DNA from: Pseudomonadota bacterium
GTDB lineage: Bacteria; Pseudomonadota; Alphaproteobacteria; Rhizobiales; Rhizobiaceae
Assembly: GCA_023416545.1 (NCBI GenBank)
Contig: JAEZHO010000293.1
Location: 1 to 11,213, forward strand
Direction: 5' to 3'
DNA length: 11,213 nt
Made by a program: the position numbers and the translations under genes. The notes under the pieces were generated by a model. It did no database searches, was not told where the DNA came from, and worked only from the letters and a program-made list of their open reading frames with translations. Shown piece by piece: positions 1 through 10,549 of the stretch. Within the stretch, counting starts at the first letter, position 1, and each line of letters begins with the position of its first letter.

Positions 1-37
1 GTCAACTAAGACCCCTTGGCCTTTTCGGAAGGCTCGA

Positions 38-67
38 ACGGCTCCTCCTTGCGGAGGGGCCGTTTTT
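38..67 (+). terminator. Intrinsic terminator of an upstream plus-strand unit
   Basis: An 11-bp stem (38-48 pairing with 53-63, including one T:G wobble at 43/58) closes a TTGC loop and runs directly into five T residues at 63-67. This is the classic rho-independent form on the plus strand. Read on the minus strand the hairpin has no following T-run, so it does not obviously terminate the minus-strand aldolase. A smaller 5-bp hairpin (19-23 with 29-33) precedes it. The gene being terminated lies left of the window; a TAA at 7-9 could be its stop codon, but too little is visible to say. Confidence 0.85.
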
Positions 68-76
68 CGTTTGGGC

Positions 77-1123
77 TCAGGCGATCGCCGCCAGGAAGGC
101 GTCGACGTCTTCGGGAGTGGTGGCGAAGCTGGTGACGAGGCGGATCAGCATCTCGTCCTTGCCGACGGGTTCGGCCATGTCGCGCGGCTCCAGCCAGTCA
201 TAGAAGGTCGCGCCCTTGGCCTCGGCTGCGCCGGCGGCCGCCTTCGAAACGAGCGCGAAGACCTCGTTCGAGCGGGTGGGCCAGGCAAGGCGCGCGCTGT
301 TGGAGCTGCGCAGGCCCTCGCGCAGCCGGTCGGCCATGGCGTTGGCGTGGGCGGCCAGTTCCAGCCACAGGCCGTCCTTCAGATAGGCCTCGAACTGCGC
401 GGCGATGAAGCGCGACTTGGAAAAGAGCTGCGCCGTCCGCTTGCGGATGAAGGGCAGTTCCCTCGCCATGTCCGGGTTGAAGAAGACGATCGCCTCGGCG
501 CACCAGCAGCCGTTCTTGGTGCCGCCGAAGGAAAGGACGTCGACGCCGCGCTTCCAGGTCATCTCGGCAGGGGTCGTGCCAAGCGCGGTGAGGGCATTGG
601 CGAAGCGGGCGCCGTCCATGTGGAGCGGCAGGCCGTGTGCCTTCGCCGTCCGCGAGATCGCCTCGATCTCGTCCAGCGTATAGACGGTGCCGACTTCGGT
701 CGCCTGGGTCATGGTGATCGCCGCGGCGCGGCCGTGGTGGACGGCGTCCTGGGGGTAGCGGGCGATCCGTGCCTCGAGATTCGCCAGGTCCATCCTGCCG
801 AGGGGGCCCTCGACCGGGACCATGCGCATTCCGCTGAAGAAATCGGGCGCGCCGCATTCGTCCTCGATCACATGCGCTTCGGAATGGCAGAAGACGACGC
901 CGCCGGGGCGGGCGATGCTGGCGAGCGACAGGGAATTGGCCGCGGTGCCGGTCGCCACGAAGAAGACGGAGACCTCGCGCTCGAAGATCTCGTTGAAGCG
1001 TTCCTCGATCGCGCGGTCGAGTTCGCTCGTGCCGTAGGCGGCGGCAAAGCGGGTGGATTCGCGAGACAGGCGCTCGTTGATCGCCGGATGGGCACCGGCC
1101 CAGTTGTCGGAGGCAAAGAACAT
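77..1123 (-). CDS. Low-specificity L-threonine aldolase family protein (PLP-dependent)
   Basis: This 348-residue protein is a fold-type I PLP enzyme of the threonine aldolase / beta-eliminating lyase family. Such enzymes cleave L-threonine or L-allo-threonine to glycine and acetaldehyde in the cytoplasm. Visible family features are the N-terminal FASDNWAG segment, the Gly-Thr phosphate-binding turn (VATGTAANSL, about 57-66), His84 in the SEAHVIEDECGAP segment expected to stack on the PLP ring, Asp170 in HMDGARFANA, and the Schiff-base Lys203 in SFGGTKNG. Length matches the family. The start at 1123 is supported by an AAAGGA Shine-Dalgarno sequence at 1135-1130, six bases upstream, and by the family N-terminus beginning right there. 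The gene diverges from gltB across a 351-base spacer. A GATAAT -10-like box lies at 1155-1150, without a convincing -35. Family assignment is firm. Substrate stereo-preference, and whether this is ltaE or a phenylserine-aldolase-like paralogue, cannot be decided here. Confidence 0.93.
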   Translation of the reverse strand: MFFASDNWAGAHPAINERLSRESTRFAAAYGTSELDRAIEERFNEIFEREVSVFFVATGTAANSLSLASIARPGGVVFCHSEAHVIEDECGAPDFFSGMRMVPVEGPLGRMDLANLEARIARYPQDAVHHGRAAAITMTQATEVGTVYTLDEIEAISRTAKAHGLPLHMDGARFANALTALGTTPAEMTWKRGVDVLSFGGTKNGCWCAEAIVFFNPDMARELPFIRKRTAQLFSKSRFIAAQFEAYLKDGLWLELAAHANAMADRLREGLRSSNSARLAWPTRSNEVFALVSKAAAGAAEAKGATFYDWLEPRDMAEPVGKDEMLIRLVTSFATTPEDVDAFLAAIA

Positions 1124-1149
1124 GGGTGGTCCTTTCGTTGGGAGGCGAA

Positions 1150-1155
1150 ATTATC
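1150..1155 (-). promoter_or_regulatory. Possible -10 box for the threonine aldolase gene
   Basis: On the minus strand the hexamer reads GATAAT, a five-of-six match to the sigma-70-type -10 consensus. It would place transcription start near 1143 and give a leader of about 20 bases before the ATG at 1123, with the AAAGGA ribosome-binding site inside it. The nearest TTGATT lies only 14 bases upstream, too close for a normal spacer, so no good -35 box supports it. Confidence 0.3.
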
Positions 1156-1325
1156 CTGTTCGGGGCTCTAATCAATCGACGGCATCCGGAAAAGCGCAAT
1201 CGGCAAGCAAGCGACAATTTCTGGCAACAATGGACAACTAAGTTTCAAGAAGGGATGCGGCGGCGAAAGCTTCGGTCGCCGGGGTCGCGATTTGTGAAGG
1301 GCCGGGTCTTGAGGGCTTCCGGCAA

Positions 1326-1336
1326 GTATGTCATAC
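1326..1336. promoter_or_regulatory. Short palindrome GTATG-T-CATAC, possible operator half of the gltB control region
   Basis: The bases at 1326-1336 form a perfect 5-bp inverted repeat around one central T. The GT...AC ends and 11-base length resemble sites of GntR/FadR-type regulators, but short palindromes of this size also arise by chance. It lies nine bases left of the larger inverted repeat at 1345-1373 and overlaps the weak -10 candidate for gltB, which is why it is recorded. The regulator is unknown. Confidence 0.3.
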
Positions 1337-1344
1337 CACGCATC

Positions 1345-1373
1345 GAATTAGGTCAGAATGATTGACCTAATTC
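1345..1373. promoter_or_regulatory. Perfect 11-bp inverted repeat, likely operator upstream of gltB
   Basis: The arms GAATTAGGTCA (1345-1355) and TGACCTAATTC (1363-1373) are exact reverse complements separated by seven bases; pairing stops at 1344/1374. The arm centres are 18 bp apart. It lies about 100 bases before the gltB start and over 220 bases before the aldolase start, so gltB is the more likely target. A dimeric DNA-binding regulator is the simplest reading. If transcribed, it would also fold as an 11-bp RNA hairpin with a 7-base loop; no T-run follows directly, so it is not a canonical terminator. I do not recognise the motif as a known family's site. Confidence 0.6.
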
Positions 1374-1388
1374 CCGGATTTTCTCCCA

Positions 1389-1402
1389 CCTTCCGCGGAA
1401 GG
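1389..1402. repeat. 14-bp perfect palindrome in the gltB leader region
   Basis: CCTTCCGCGGAAGG is its own reverse complement, with no spacer. It lies 16 bases right of the larger inverted repeat and about 73 bases before the gltB ATG. It could be a second protein-binding site or be fortuitous. With no loop bases it is a poor RNA hairpin unless the central CGCG opens. Confidence 0.4.
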
Positions 1403-1462
1403 CCCGGAGGCGATCACCAAGAGAATTTCAGCAAAGAATAACCACCTAGTCCGCTGGACCGA

Positions 1463-1468
1463 AGGAGG
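1463..1468 (+). promoter_or_regulatory. Shine-Dalgarno sequence that decides the gltB start
   Basis: AGGAGG occupies 1463-1468. The ATG at 1469 abuts it with no spacer, which does not suit initiation. The in-frame ATG at 1475 is six bases downstream, an ordinary spacing. The start of gltB is therefore placed at 1475, two codons inside the longest open frame. Confidence 0.75.
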
Positions 1469-1474
1469 ATGACG

Positions 1475-6193
<4,719 letters not shown>

Positions 6194-6213
6194 ACCGCCG
6201 GCGCCTCATTCAT

Positions 6214-6254
6214 CGGCTGCTCGCCTGAAGGAATTGCAGCCGCCCTTCGGCGGC
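6214..6254 (+). other. Two overlapping, mutually exclusive hairpins between gltB and gltD
   Basis: CGGCTGC (6214-6220) can pair with GCAGCCG (6236-6242) across a 15-base loop. GCCGCC (6239-6244) can pair with GGCGGC (6249-6254) across a CTTC loop. The two stems share 6239-6242, so only one can form at a time. No T-run follows either, so neither is a canonical terminator. They could act as an mRNA-processing or stability element that sets the GltB:GltD ratio, or reflect chance pairing in GC-rich DNA. The rest of the 175-base spacer (6194-6368) contains no gene I can support. Confidence 0.35.
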
Positions 6255-6368
6255 GTGTTCGTAGCGGGCGGCGCTATCGCAGTAGAGCATTTCGTGCCGG
6301 GGGCGGTCGTTGGACCGGCCGACCGGTACCGGGGGCCGACAGGCGCCCCAAATTGAAGAGGGACGAAA

Positions 6369-7823
6369 ATGGGCAAGGTGACGGGTTTCATGGAGATCGA
6401 CCGGCAGGTCATGAAGTACCAGCCGGCATCGGACCGTATCCGCCATTTCCGGGAGTTCACCATCCCGATGTCGGATGCGGAAGTGACCAAGCAGGCGGCG
6501 CGCTGCATGGATTGCGGCATTCCCTATTGCCACGGCCCGACCGGCTGTCCGGTGCACAACCAGATCCCGGACTGGAACGACCTCGTCTACAACAACAAGT
6601 GGGAGGAGGCGATCCGCAACCTTCATTCCACCAACAACTTCCCGGAATTCACCGGCCGCGTCTGCCCGGCTCCCTGCGAGGAAGCCTGCACGCTGAACCT
6701 CGAGGACGCGCCGGTCGCCATCAAGACGATCGAGCAGGCGCTGGCCGACAAGGCCTATGAGCTCGGCTATATCGGCCCGCAGCCGGCGACCGAAAAGACG
6801 GGCCGGAAGGTTGCGATCATCGGTTCGGGTCCCGCCGGAATGGCCGCGGCCCAGCAGCTCGGCCGCGCCGGCCACGACGTGCATGTCTTCGAGCGCGAGA
6901 CGAAGCCCGGCGGCCTGCTGCGCTACGGCATTCCGGACTTCAAGCTGGAGAAGAACTTCATCGACCGCCGTGTCGAGCAGATGAAGGGCGAAGGCGTCAC
7001 CTTCCACTGCGGCGTCAATGTCGGCGTCGACATGCCCGTCGAACAGCTGATGGCCGAGCATGACGCGGTACTCTACTGCGGGGGGTCGGAAACCCCGCGC
7101 CCGGCCGGCATTCCCGGCACCGACCTGCAGGGCGTCTATGACGCCATGCCCTATCTGGTGCAGCAGAACCGCCGCGTCGGCCGCGAGAACATCGACAGCG
7201 TCGGCTGGCCGGCAGATCCCATCCTGGCGGGCGCCAAGCATGTCGTCGTCGTCGGCGGCGGCGATACGGCATCGGACTGCGTCGGCACGGCCTTCCGCCA
7301 GGGCGCGGTCAAGGTCACCCAGCTCGACATCCGCCCGCAGCCGCCGGAGAAGGAAGACAAGCTCGCCGTCTGGCCGTTCTGGGCAACCAAGATGCGGACC
7401 TCGTCCTCGCAGGCCGAAGGCGCCGTGCGCGAGTTCCAGGTCGCGACCCTCGAATTCGTCGGCGAGGACGGTCATCTGACCGGCGTGCGCTGCTGCGAGG
7501 TGGACGAGCGCCGCAAGCCGATCGCCGGCACGGACTTCATCATCAAGGCCGATCTCGCCTTCATCGCCATCGGCTTCTCCGGTCCGCTGAAGGACGGCGT
7601 TCTCGGCGAACTCGACGGCAAGCTCGAACTCAATCTCGACCGCCGCGGCTCCACCAACGTCGTCGCCAACGACCGCGACTACAAGACCTCGGTCGACAAG
7701 CTGTGGGTTGCCGGCGACGTGCGTCGCGGCCAGTCGCTGGTGGTCTGGGCGATTCGCGAAGGCCGCCAGGCGGCCCGGGCGATCGACGAGGCCCTGATGG
7801 GAAGCTCGGTGCTGCCGAGGTAA
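6369..7823 (+). CDS. gltD: Glutamate synthase (NADPH) small subunit
   Basis: GltD (484 residues) is the beta subunit of GOGAT. It oxidises NADPH at an FAD site and passes electrons through 4Fe-4S clusters to GltB. The N-terminal cysteine-rich region carries Cys46, Cys49, Cys54 and Cys60, then Cys99, Cys103 and Cys107 (CPAPCEEAC), as expected for cluster binding. The FAD-binding GSGPAG lies at 152-157, the second nucleotide-binding loop GGGDTA at 296-301 binds NADPH, and the C-terminal AGDVRRGQSLVVWAI segment (448-462) completes the FAD site. Length fits the family and nothing is missing. The start at 6369 has a purine-rich GAAGAGGGA sequence at 6355-6363 with normal spacing. It is read in the same direction as gltB and is most likely in the same operon. 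The same fold also serves as the electron-input module of other enzymes (for example the PreT subunit of dihydropyrimidine dehydrogenase), but the neighbour settles the assignment. Confidence 0.97.
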   Translation: MGKVTGFMEIDRQVMKYQPASDRIRHFREFTIPMSDAEVTKQAARCMDCGIPYCHGPTGCPVHNQIPDWNDLVYNNKWEEAIRNLHSTNNFPEFTGRVCPAPCEEACTLNLEDAPVAIKTIEQALADKAYELGYIGPQPATEKTGRKVAIIGSGPAGMAAAQQLGRAGHDVHVFERETKPGGLLRYGIPDFKLEKNFIDRRVEQMKGEGVTFHCGVNVGVDMPVEQLMAEHDAVLYCGGSETPRPAGIPGTDLQGVYDAMPYLVQQNRRVGRENIDSVGWPADPILAGAKHVVVVGGGDTASDCVGTAFRQGAVKVTQLDIRPQPPEKEDKLAVWPFWATKMRTSSSQAEGAVREFQVATLEFVGEDGHLTGVRCCEVDERRKPIAGTDFIIKADLAFIAIGFSGPLKDGVLGELDGKLELNLDRRGSTNVVANDRDYKTSVDKLWVAGDVRRGQSLVVWAIREGRQAARAIDEALMGSSVLPR

Positions 7824-7839
7824 GACCGGAAAATACCCG

Positions 7840-7859
7840 CCCGGGGCCTCGGCCCTGGG
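7840..7859 (-). terminator. Hairpin in the convergent gap, possible terminator
   Basis: An 8-bp stem (7840-7847 with 7852-7859, one G:T wobble) closes a four-base loop in the 40-base gap between the gltD stop and the stop of the convergent SGNH-like gene. On the minus strand the stem is followed after a few bases by TATTTTCC, a weak T-run. On the plus strand no T-run follows. It probably helps end the minus-strand unit and may slow both polymerases. The T-run is imperfect, so confidence is moderate. Confidence 0.45.
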
Positions 7860-7863
7860 GAGG

Positions 7864-9075
7864 CTATTGCGTCGCGTTCCGCTGGTAGTCGTCGATGCGG
7901 CCCTTCGGGGCCGGCGGCAGTTCACCGCGCTTGACCAGCATGTCCCGCGGCGTCTCGACCAACTGCGGCGGCGGCGGGGCCGCGCCCAGGAGTTCCGACC
8001 CGCCGTCGAGTTCGGGGTCCATCAGGCTGATGGGCTGGACGGGGATCGCCGTGGTCGCCGAAGGCGGCAGGACCTGCAGCTCGGGCAGGTTGCTGCCATC
8101 GAGCGTGACCAGTTCCGGACTTGCCATTTCGCCGAGGTGGCGGCGCGCGTATTTCTCGACATAGAAGGCGAGCTTGCGCTTGCCGGCCTTGGTGAAGTTG
8201 ATGCCGTCGGAGCCGCGCAGGCGGGCCTGCTGGCCGTTCATGTCGGAGCCCGTGACGATGAAGCGGCCTTCCTCGTCGACGAAACCCTCCCAGATATCAA
8301 CGAATTCACCGCCGAGCTTTTCCACTTCCGCGCGGTAGAGGCCGTTCAACTTCACCGCGTCGCGCATCAGCGACGGGGACTGGAAGGAGGGCAGCCCGAC
8401 CCAGAGGAGCGGAACCTTGCGGCTGGTGGCGATGGTCGCGACTTCGCGGATCCGCCGCTCGTATTCGGTGAACCAGCCGTCACTCGGGAATTCGAAGCGG
8501 GTGTCGCCCGCCTTCATCTGCTGGCGGTCGTTCGCGCCCATCATGACGACGACAAGCGCGGGCTTGACCTCGTCGATCAGGGCGGGGAGTTCCGCGGGCC
8601 AGTTGTAGTAGTCCTGCCGAACGAGACCTGACGAGCCATTGCTCCGCTCCGCGACCGCAACGCCCGGAGACTGCTCGAAGGCGGTGGCGAGTTCGTCGCC
8701 CAGTCCGCCCGCAAGGAAGTCGCCGACGACCAGGACCTGGCGCGCATTTACGAGCTTGGCGATCGGCTCGGGCTTGGGCGGGGCCGCGGGGGCTGCGGGA
8801 CGGGGTGTGGAGGCGCGCGCGGCGGGTGCGCGGCCGCGCGGACGCTGCTGCTGTCTCAGCTGCCGCTCGCGGCGCGGTTCCACATCGATGATGGAGGGTT
8901 CCGGGTCGATGTAGCGCCGTCCGCCGCCGAATAGCATCTGGAACAGGTTGCGCCGCTGGACGCGCTCCTGCGCTTCCGCCGGGGCCGGAGCCACCGGAAC
9001 GGCAAGCGCGAGTACGAGCGCGATCGCCAGGAAACGGCCGAAAATGCCTGTGCCGCCCATCACTCGAGACCTCAT
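7864..9075 (-). CDS. Secreted DUF459 / SGNH-hydrolase-fold protein with altered catalytic residues
   Basis: The 403-residue product starts with a Sec signal peptide: basic start, hydrophobic stretch about 15-27, likely cleavage after the AEA at 33-35. An Arg/Pro/Ala-rich linker follows (about 67-105). The SGNH-like domain spans about 108-312, and the tail is proline-rich. Block I reads VVGDFLAGGL, with Phe120 where GDSL enzymes carry the nucleophile Ser. Block III GAND (180-183) keeps the oxyanion Asn182. Block V reads SDGINFTKAG, with Asp290 but Asn293 where the catalytic His normally sits. I recall GDF-type motifs in rhizobial DUF459 proteins, so this may be a family trait rather than a local defect. 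SGNH domains in the envelope often handle acetyl groups on polysaccharide or peptidoglycan; with Ser and His lost, binding or a changed chemistry is as likely. The gene follows the transglycosylase by 63 bases and is probably co-transcribed. The start is uncertain: ATG at 9075 or ATG at 9060, both leaving the signal peptide intact. Confidence 0.88.
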   Translation of the reverse strand: MRSRVMGGTGIFGRFLAIALVLALAVPVAPAPAEAQERVQRRNLFQMLFGGGRRYIDPEPSIIDVEPRRERQLRQQQRPRGRAPAARASTPRPAAPAAPPKPEPIAKLVNARQVLVVGDFLAGGLGDELATAFEQSPGVAVAERSNGSSGLVRQDYYNWPAELPALIDEVKPALVVVMMGANDRQQMKAGDTRFEFPSDGWFTEYERRIREVATIATSRKVPLLWVGLPSFQSPSLMRDAVKLNGLYRAEVEKLGGEFVDIWEGFVDEEGRFIVTGSDMNGQQARLRGSDGINFTKAGKRKLAFYVEKYARRHLGEMASPELVTLDGSNLPELQVLPPSATTAIPVQPISLMDPELDGGSELLGAAPPPPQLVETPRDMLVKRGELPPAPKGRIDDYQRNATQ

Positions 9076-9096
9076 GTCCTGTCGGACGCTTCCGCC

Positions 9097-9114
9097 CGCC
9101 TGCTCAGGCAGGCG
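9097..9114 (-). other. Hairpin between the transglycosylase and SGNH-like genes
   Basis: CGCCTGC (9097-9103) and GCAGGCG (9108-9114) form a perfect 7-bp stem with a four-base loop, inside the 63-base gap between the two minus-strand genes. No T-run follows on the minus strand, so it is not a standard terminator. It may stabilise or process the transcript between the two coding regions, or partly attenuate it. Confidence 0.4.
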
Positions 9115-9138
9115 ATGTGGGACGGAATGCGCCGCTTG

Positions 9139-10359
9139 TCAACGCAGTGCGTTCAGCAGCGATTGCGACGGGTTGCCGTCCGCCTGCATGCCGAGCCGCT
9201 CCTGCAGGGCAGTGATGGCCGCCTTCGACCCGGAGCCGAAATTGCCGTCGATCTCGCCTTCGTAGTAGCCGAGCTGCTTGAGTTTCGTTTGTAGCTCGAA
9301 TTTCTCGACGATATCGAGCGTGCCATCCGGCCGTGGCCAACGCTGCTGCATGCCACCGTAGCCGGCGATCTGGTCGGCAAGAAGGCCGACGCCGAGCGCG
9401 TAGCTGTCGGCCGCGTTGTAGCGCTTGATGACGAAGAAGTTGCGGGTCATCAGGAAGGCGGGGCCCTTGCCGCCGGCGAGAAGCTTCAGCTCGGCCCGGT
9501 CGGAGCCGCGCGGGAAACCCTTGCCGTTCGGGCGGGTAAAGCCGAGGGCTGCCCATTGCGACAGGGTCTTCGTCTGGCCGTCGTATTTCGCGGCACCCGG
9601 CGGCAGAACCGCCTCGTAGCCCCAGGTCTTGCCGGTCTGCCAACCGTTCTTCTTCAGGAGGTTGGCGGCGGTGGCGAGCGCATCGGGTATCGAGTTCCAG
9701 ATGTCGGCGCTTCCGTTCCCGTCGGCATCGACCTTGTAGAGGAGGTAGCTGGAGGGAATGAACTGGGTATGGCCCATGGCGCCGGCCCAGGAACCGGTCA
9801 GGTGGCGAGCGGAAATTTCGCCGGACTGCAGGATCTTGAGGGCCGCGATCAGCTGGGTGCGGGCGAACTTGGCGCGCTTGGGATCGCCCCAGGCGAGCGT
9901 GGCCAGAGCCTGCGGCACGTGGTGCAGGCGATCGGTCTTTTCGAGGACCGCGCCGTAGTTGGATTCCATCGACCAGATGGCGAGAAGGATGTGCCTGTCG
10001 ACGCCGAAATGGTTCTCGAGCGCCGCCAGCGTGCGGCCATGGCGGGCCAGCATCTCGCGGCCGATCTTGATGGTATACGGGTTGACCCGGGAATCCAGGT
10101 AATCCCAGATCTGCGACTTGAATTCGGGCTGGTAGGCGGCCTTTTCGAGCACCGCCCGGTCGGGGCTGGAGATCCCGGCGAAGGCCTTTTCGTATGTCGA
10201 ACGGCTGATCCCGGCCTTGGCGGCCGTGGGATAGAAATCGGCGATCCAGGACTTGAAACCCGTATCGGCTCTGGCATGTAACGGGGTGGTCGCCAGGGCA
10301 GCCCCTGCGGCCAGGGCGAAAATCAAACCGCGAAGGCGATAGGTGCGAAACATGGTCAT
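9139..10359 (-). CDS. Lytic murein transglycosylase, MltB family, with peptidoglycan-binding domain
   Basis: This 406-residue periplasmic enzyme should cleave the MurNAc-GlcNAc bond of peptidoglycan non-hydrolytically, leaving 1,6-anhydroMurNAc ends, for wall turnover or insertion of envelope machinery. The N-terminus is a Sec signal peptide with likely cleavage after ARA (29-31). There is no lipobox cysteine, unlike E. coli MltB, so it should be soluble. The SLT_2/MltB catalytic domain covers about 34-335, with catalytic Glu132 in IWSMESNYG and the GAMGHTQFIPSSY segment at about 193-205. A DADGNGSADIWN segment at 211-222 matches the place and form of the calcium-binding EF-hand loop of Slt35, with Asn instead of the usual acidic last ligand. 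A PG_binding_1 domain fills about 349-404 (LGYYEGEIDGNFG...ALQ). Start choice lies between ATG at 10359 and ATG at 10353; neither has a good Shine-Dalgarno sequence. It is transcribed away from galU and likely heads an operon with the SGNH-like gene. Confidence 0.93.
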   Translation of the reverse strand: MTMFRTYRLRGLIFALAAGAALATTPLHARADTGFKSWIADFYPTAAKAGISRSTYEKAFAGISSPDRAVLEKAAYQPEFKSQIWDYLDSRVNPYTIKIGREMLARHGRTLAALENHFGVDRHILLAIWSMESNYGAVLEKTDRLHHVPQALATLAWGDPKRAKFARTQLIAALKILQSGEISARHLTGSWAGAMGHTQFIPSSYLLYKVDADGNGSADIWNSIPDALATAANLLKKNGWQTGKTWGYEAVLPPGAAKYDGQTKTLSQWAALGFTRPNGKGFPRGSDRAELKLLAGGKGPAFLMTRNFFVIKRYNAADSYALGVGLLADQIAGYGGMQQRWPRPDGTLDIVEKFELQTKLKQLGYYEGEIDGNFGSGSKAAITALQERLGMQADGNPSQSLLNALR

Positions 10360-10399
10360 CGGCTAATCGTGTCCGTCGTTCTTCAGGTTCATCCTCGGC

Positions 10400-10414
10400 C
10401 GAACGTGATGTTCG
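10400..10414. promoter_or_regulatory. Inverted repeat CGAAC-N5-GTTCG in the transglycosylase-galU spacer
   Basis: Perfect 5-bp arms at 10400-10404 and 10410-10414 flank five bases. The element lies 41 bases upstream of the transglycosylase ATG and immediately beside the AT-rich TTAAC...ATAAC stretch. It could be an operator for the minus-strand unit. It is not the direct GTTC-N7-GTTC repeat of alphaproteobacterial LexA boxes. No regulator is assigned. Confidence 0.3.
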
Positions 10415-10415
10415 A

Positions 10416-10445
10416 CTTAACGAATGAATAACAGAACAGAGTCAA
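10416..10445 (-). promoter_or_regulatory. Weak promoter candidate for the transglycosylase gene, overlapping a CtrA-like motif
   Basis: On the minus strand TTGACT at 10445-10440 is a good -35-like hexamer. At an 18-base spacer the -10 position reads GTTAAG, a three-of-six match, so the pair is weak. On the plus strand the same stretch reads TTAA (10417-10420), seven bases, then ATAA (10428-10431), one base short of the TTAA-N7-TTAA full site of the cell-cycle regulator CtrA. The local A/T richness supports a promoter; its exact nature is inference. Confidence 0.3.
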
Positions 10446-10549
10446 CAAACCCTTTACCATAGGAAGCCGGTCCCGTCATCGGTCACGGTTTCGTAGCAAT
10501 TCTTGACTAGATGACGCGATTGTGAGTTGGCTCCCCGACGGAGTACTTC

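Larger units (their letters stand above)
1124..1474. other. Divergent intergenic control region between threonine aldolase and gltB
   Basis: This 351-base stretch holds no credible gene; a 79-codon open frame on the plus strand has no recognisable protein character. It has a relatively A/T-richer portion at about 1143-1250 next to the aldolase start. It contains three perfect inverted repeats (1326-1336, 1345-1373, 1389-1402) on the gltB side and a strong Shine-Dalgarno sequence at its right end. I found no convincing sigma-54 (GG-N10-GC) or paired sigma-70 promoter. The best weak sigma-70-like pair for gltB is TTGAGG at 1309-1314 and CATACC at 1332-1337 with a 17-base spacer. If that pair is real, the 1345-1373 inverted repeat would sit at the transcription start. 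Confidence 0.6.

Noticed and set aside
71..1171. A 366-codon plus-strand open frame over the threonine aldolase
   Set aside because: The opposite strand encodes a complete PLP enzyme with all key residues. The plus-strand product is low-complexity Gly/Asp/Arg-rich sequence.
1200..1240. Possible sigma-54 promoter around TGGCAA at about 1221-1226
   Set aside because: The GG at the -24 position is not followed by GC at the required ten-base spacing, so it is not a valid sigma-54 site.
1126..1365. A 79-codon open frame in the aldolase-gltB spacer
   Set aside because: It has no good ribosome-binding site and no recognisable protein features, and it overlaps the promoter-side palindromes.
1349..1369. 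Resemblance of the inverted repeat arms to AGGTCA nuclear-receptor half-sites
   Set aside because: Such receptors are absent from bacteria, so the match is coincidental.
6323..6332. CCGGTACCGG palindrome before gltD
   Set aside because: A 10-bp GC-rich palindrome in very GC-rich DNA is not notable, and it is too far from any promoter-like sequence to call a site.
6210..7925. A 571-codon open frame antisense to gltD
   Set aside because: It has the same GC-rich shadow character, covers all of gltD and overlaps the end of the SGNH-like gene, with no domain visible.
10387..10413. Possible LexA box from the GTTC/GAAC elements upstream of the transglycosylase
   Set aside because: The alphaproteobacterial LexA box is a direct GTTC-N7-GTTC repeat. 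Here the same-strand GTTC copies are 19 bases apart and the close pair is inverted.
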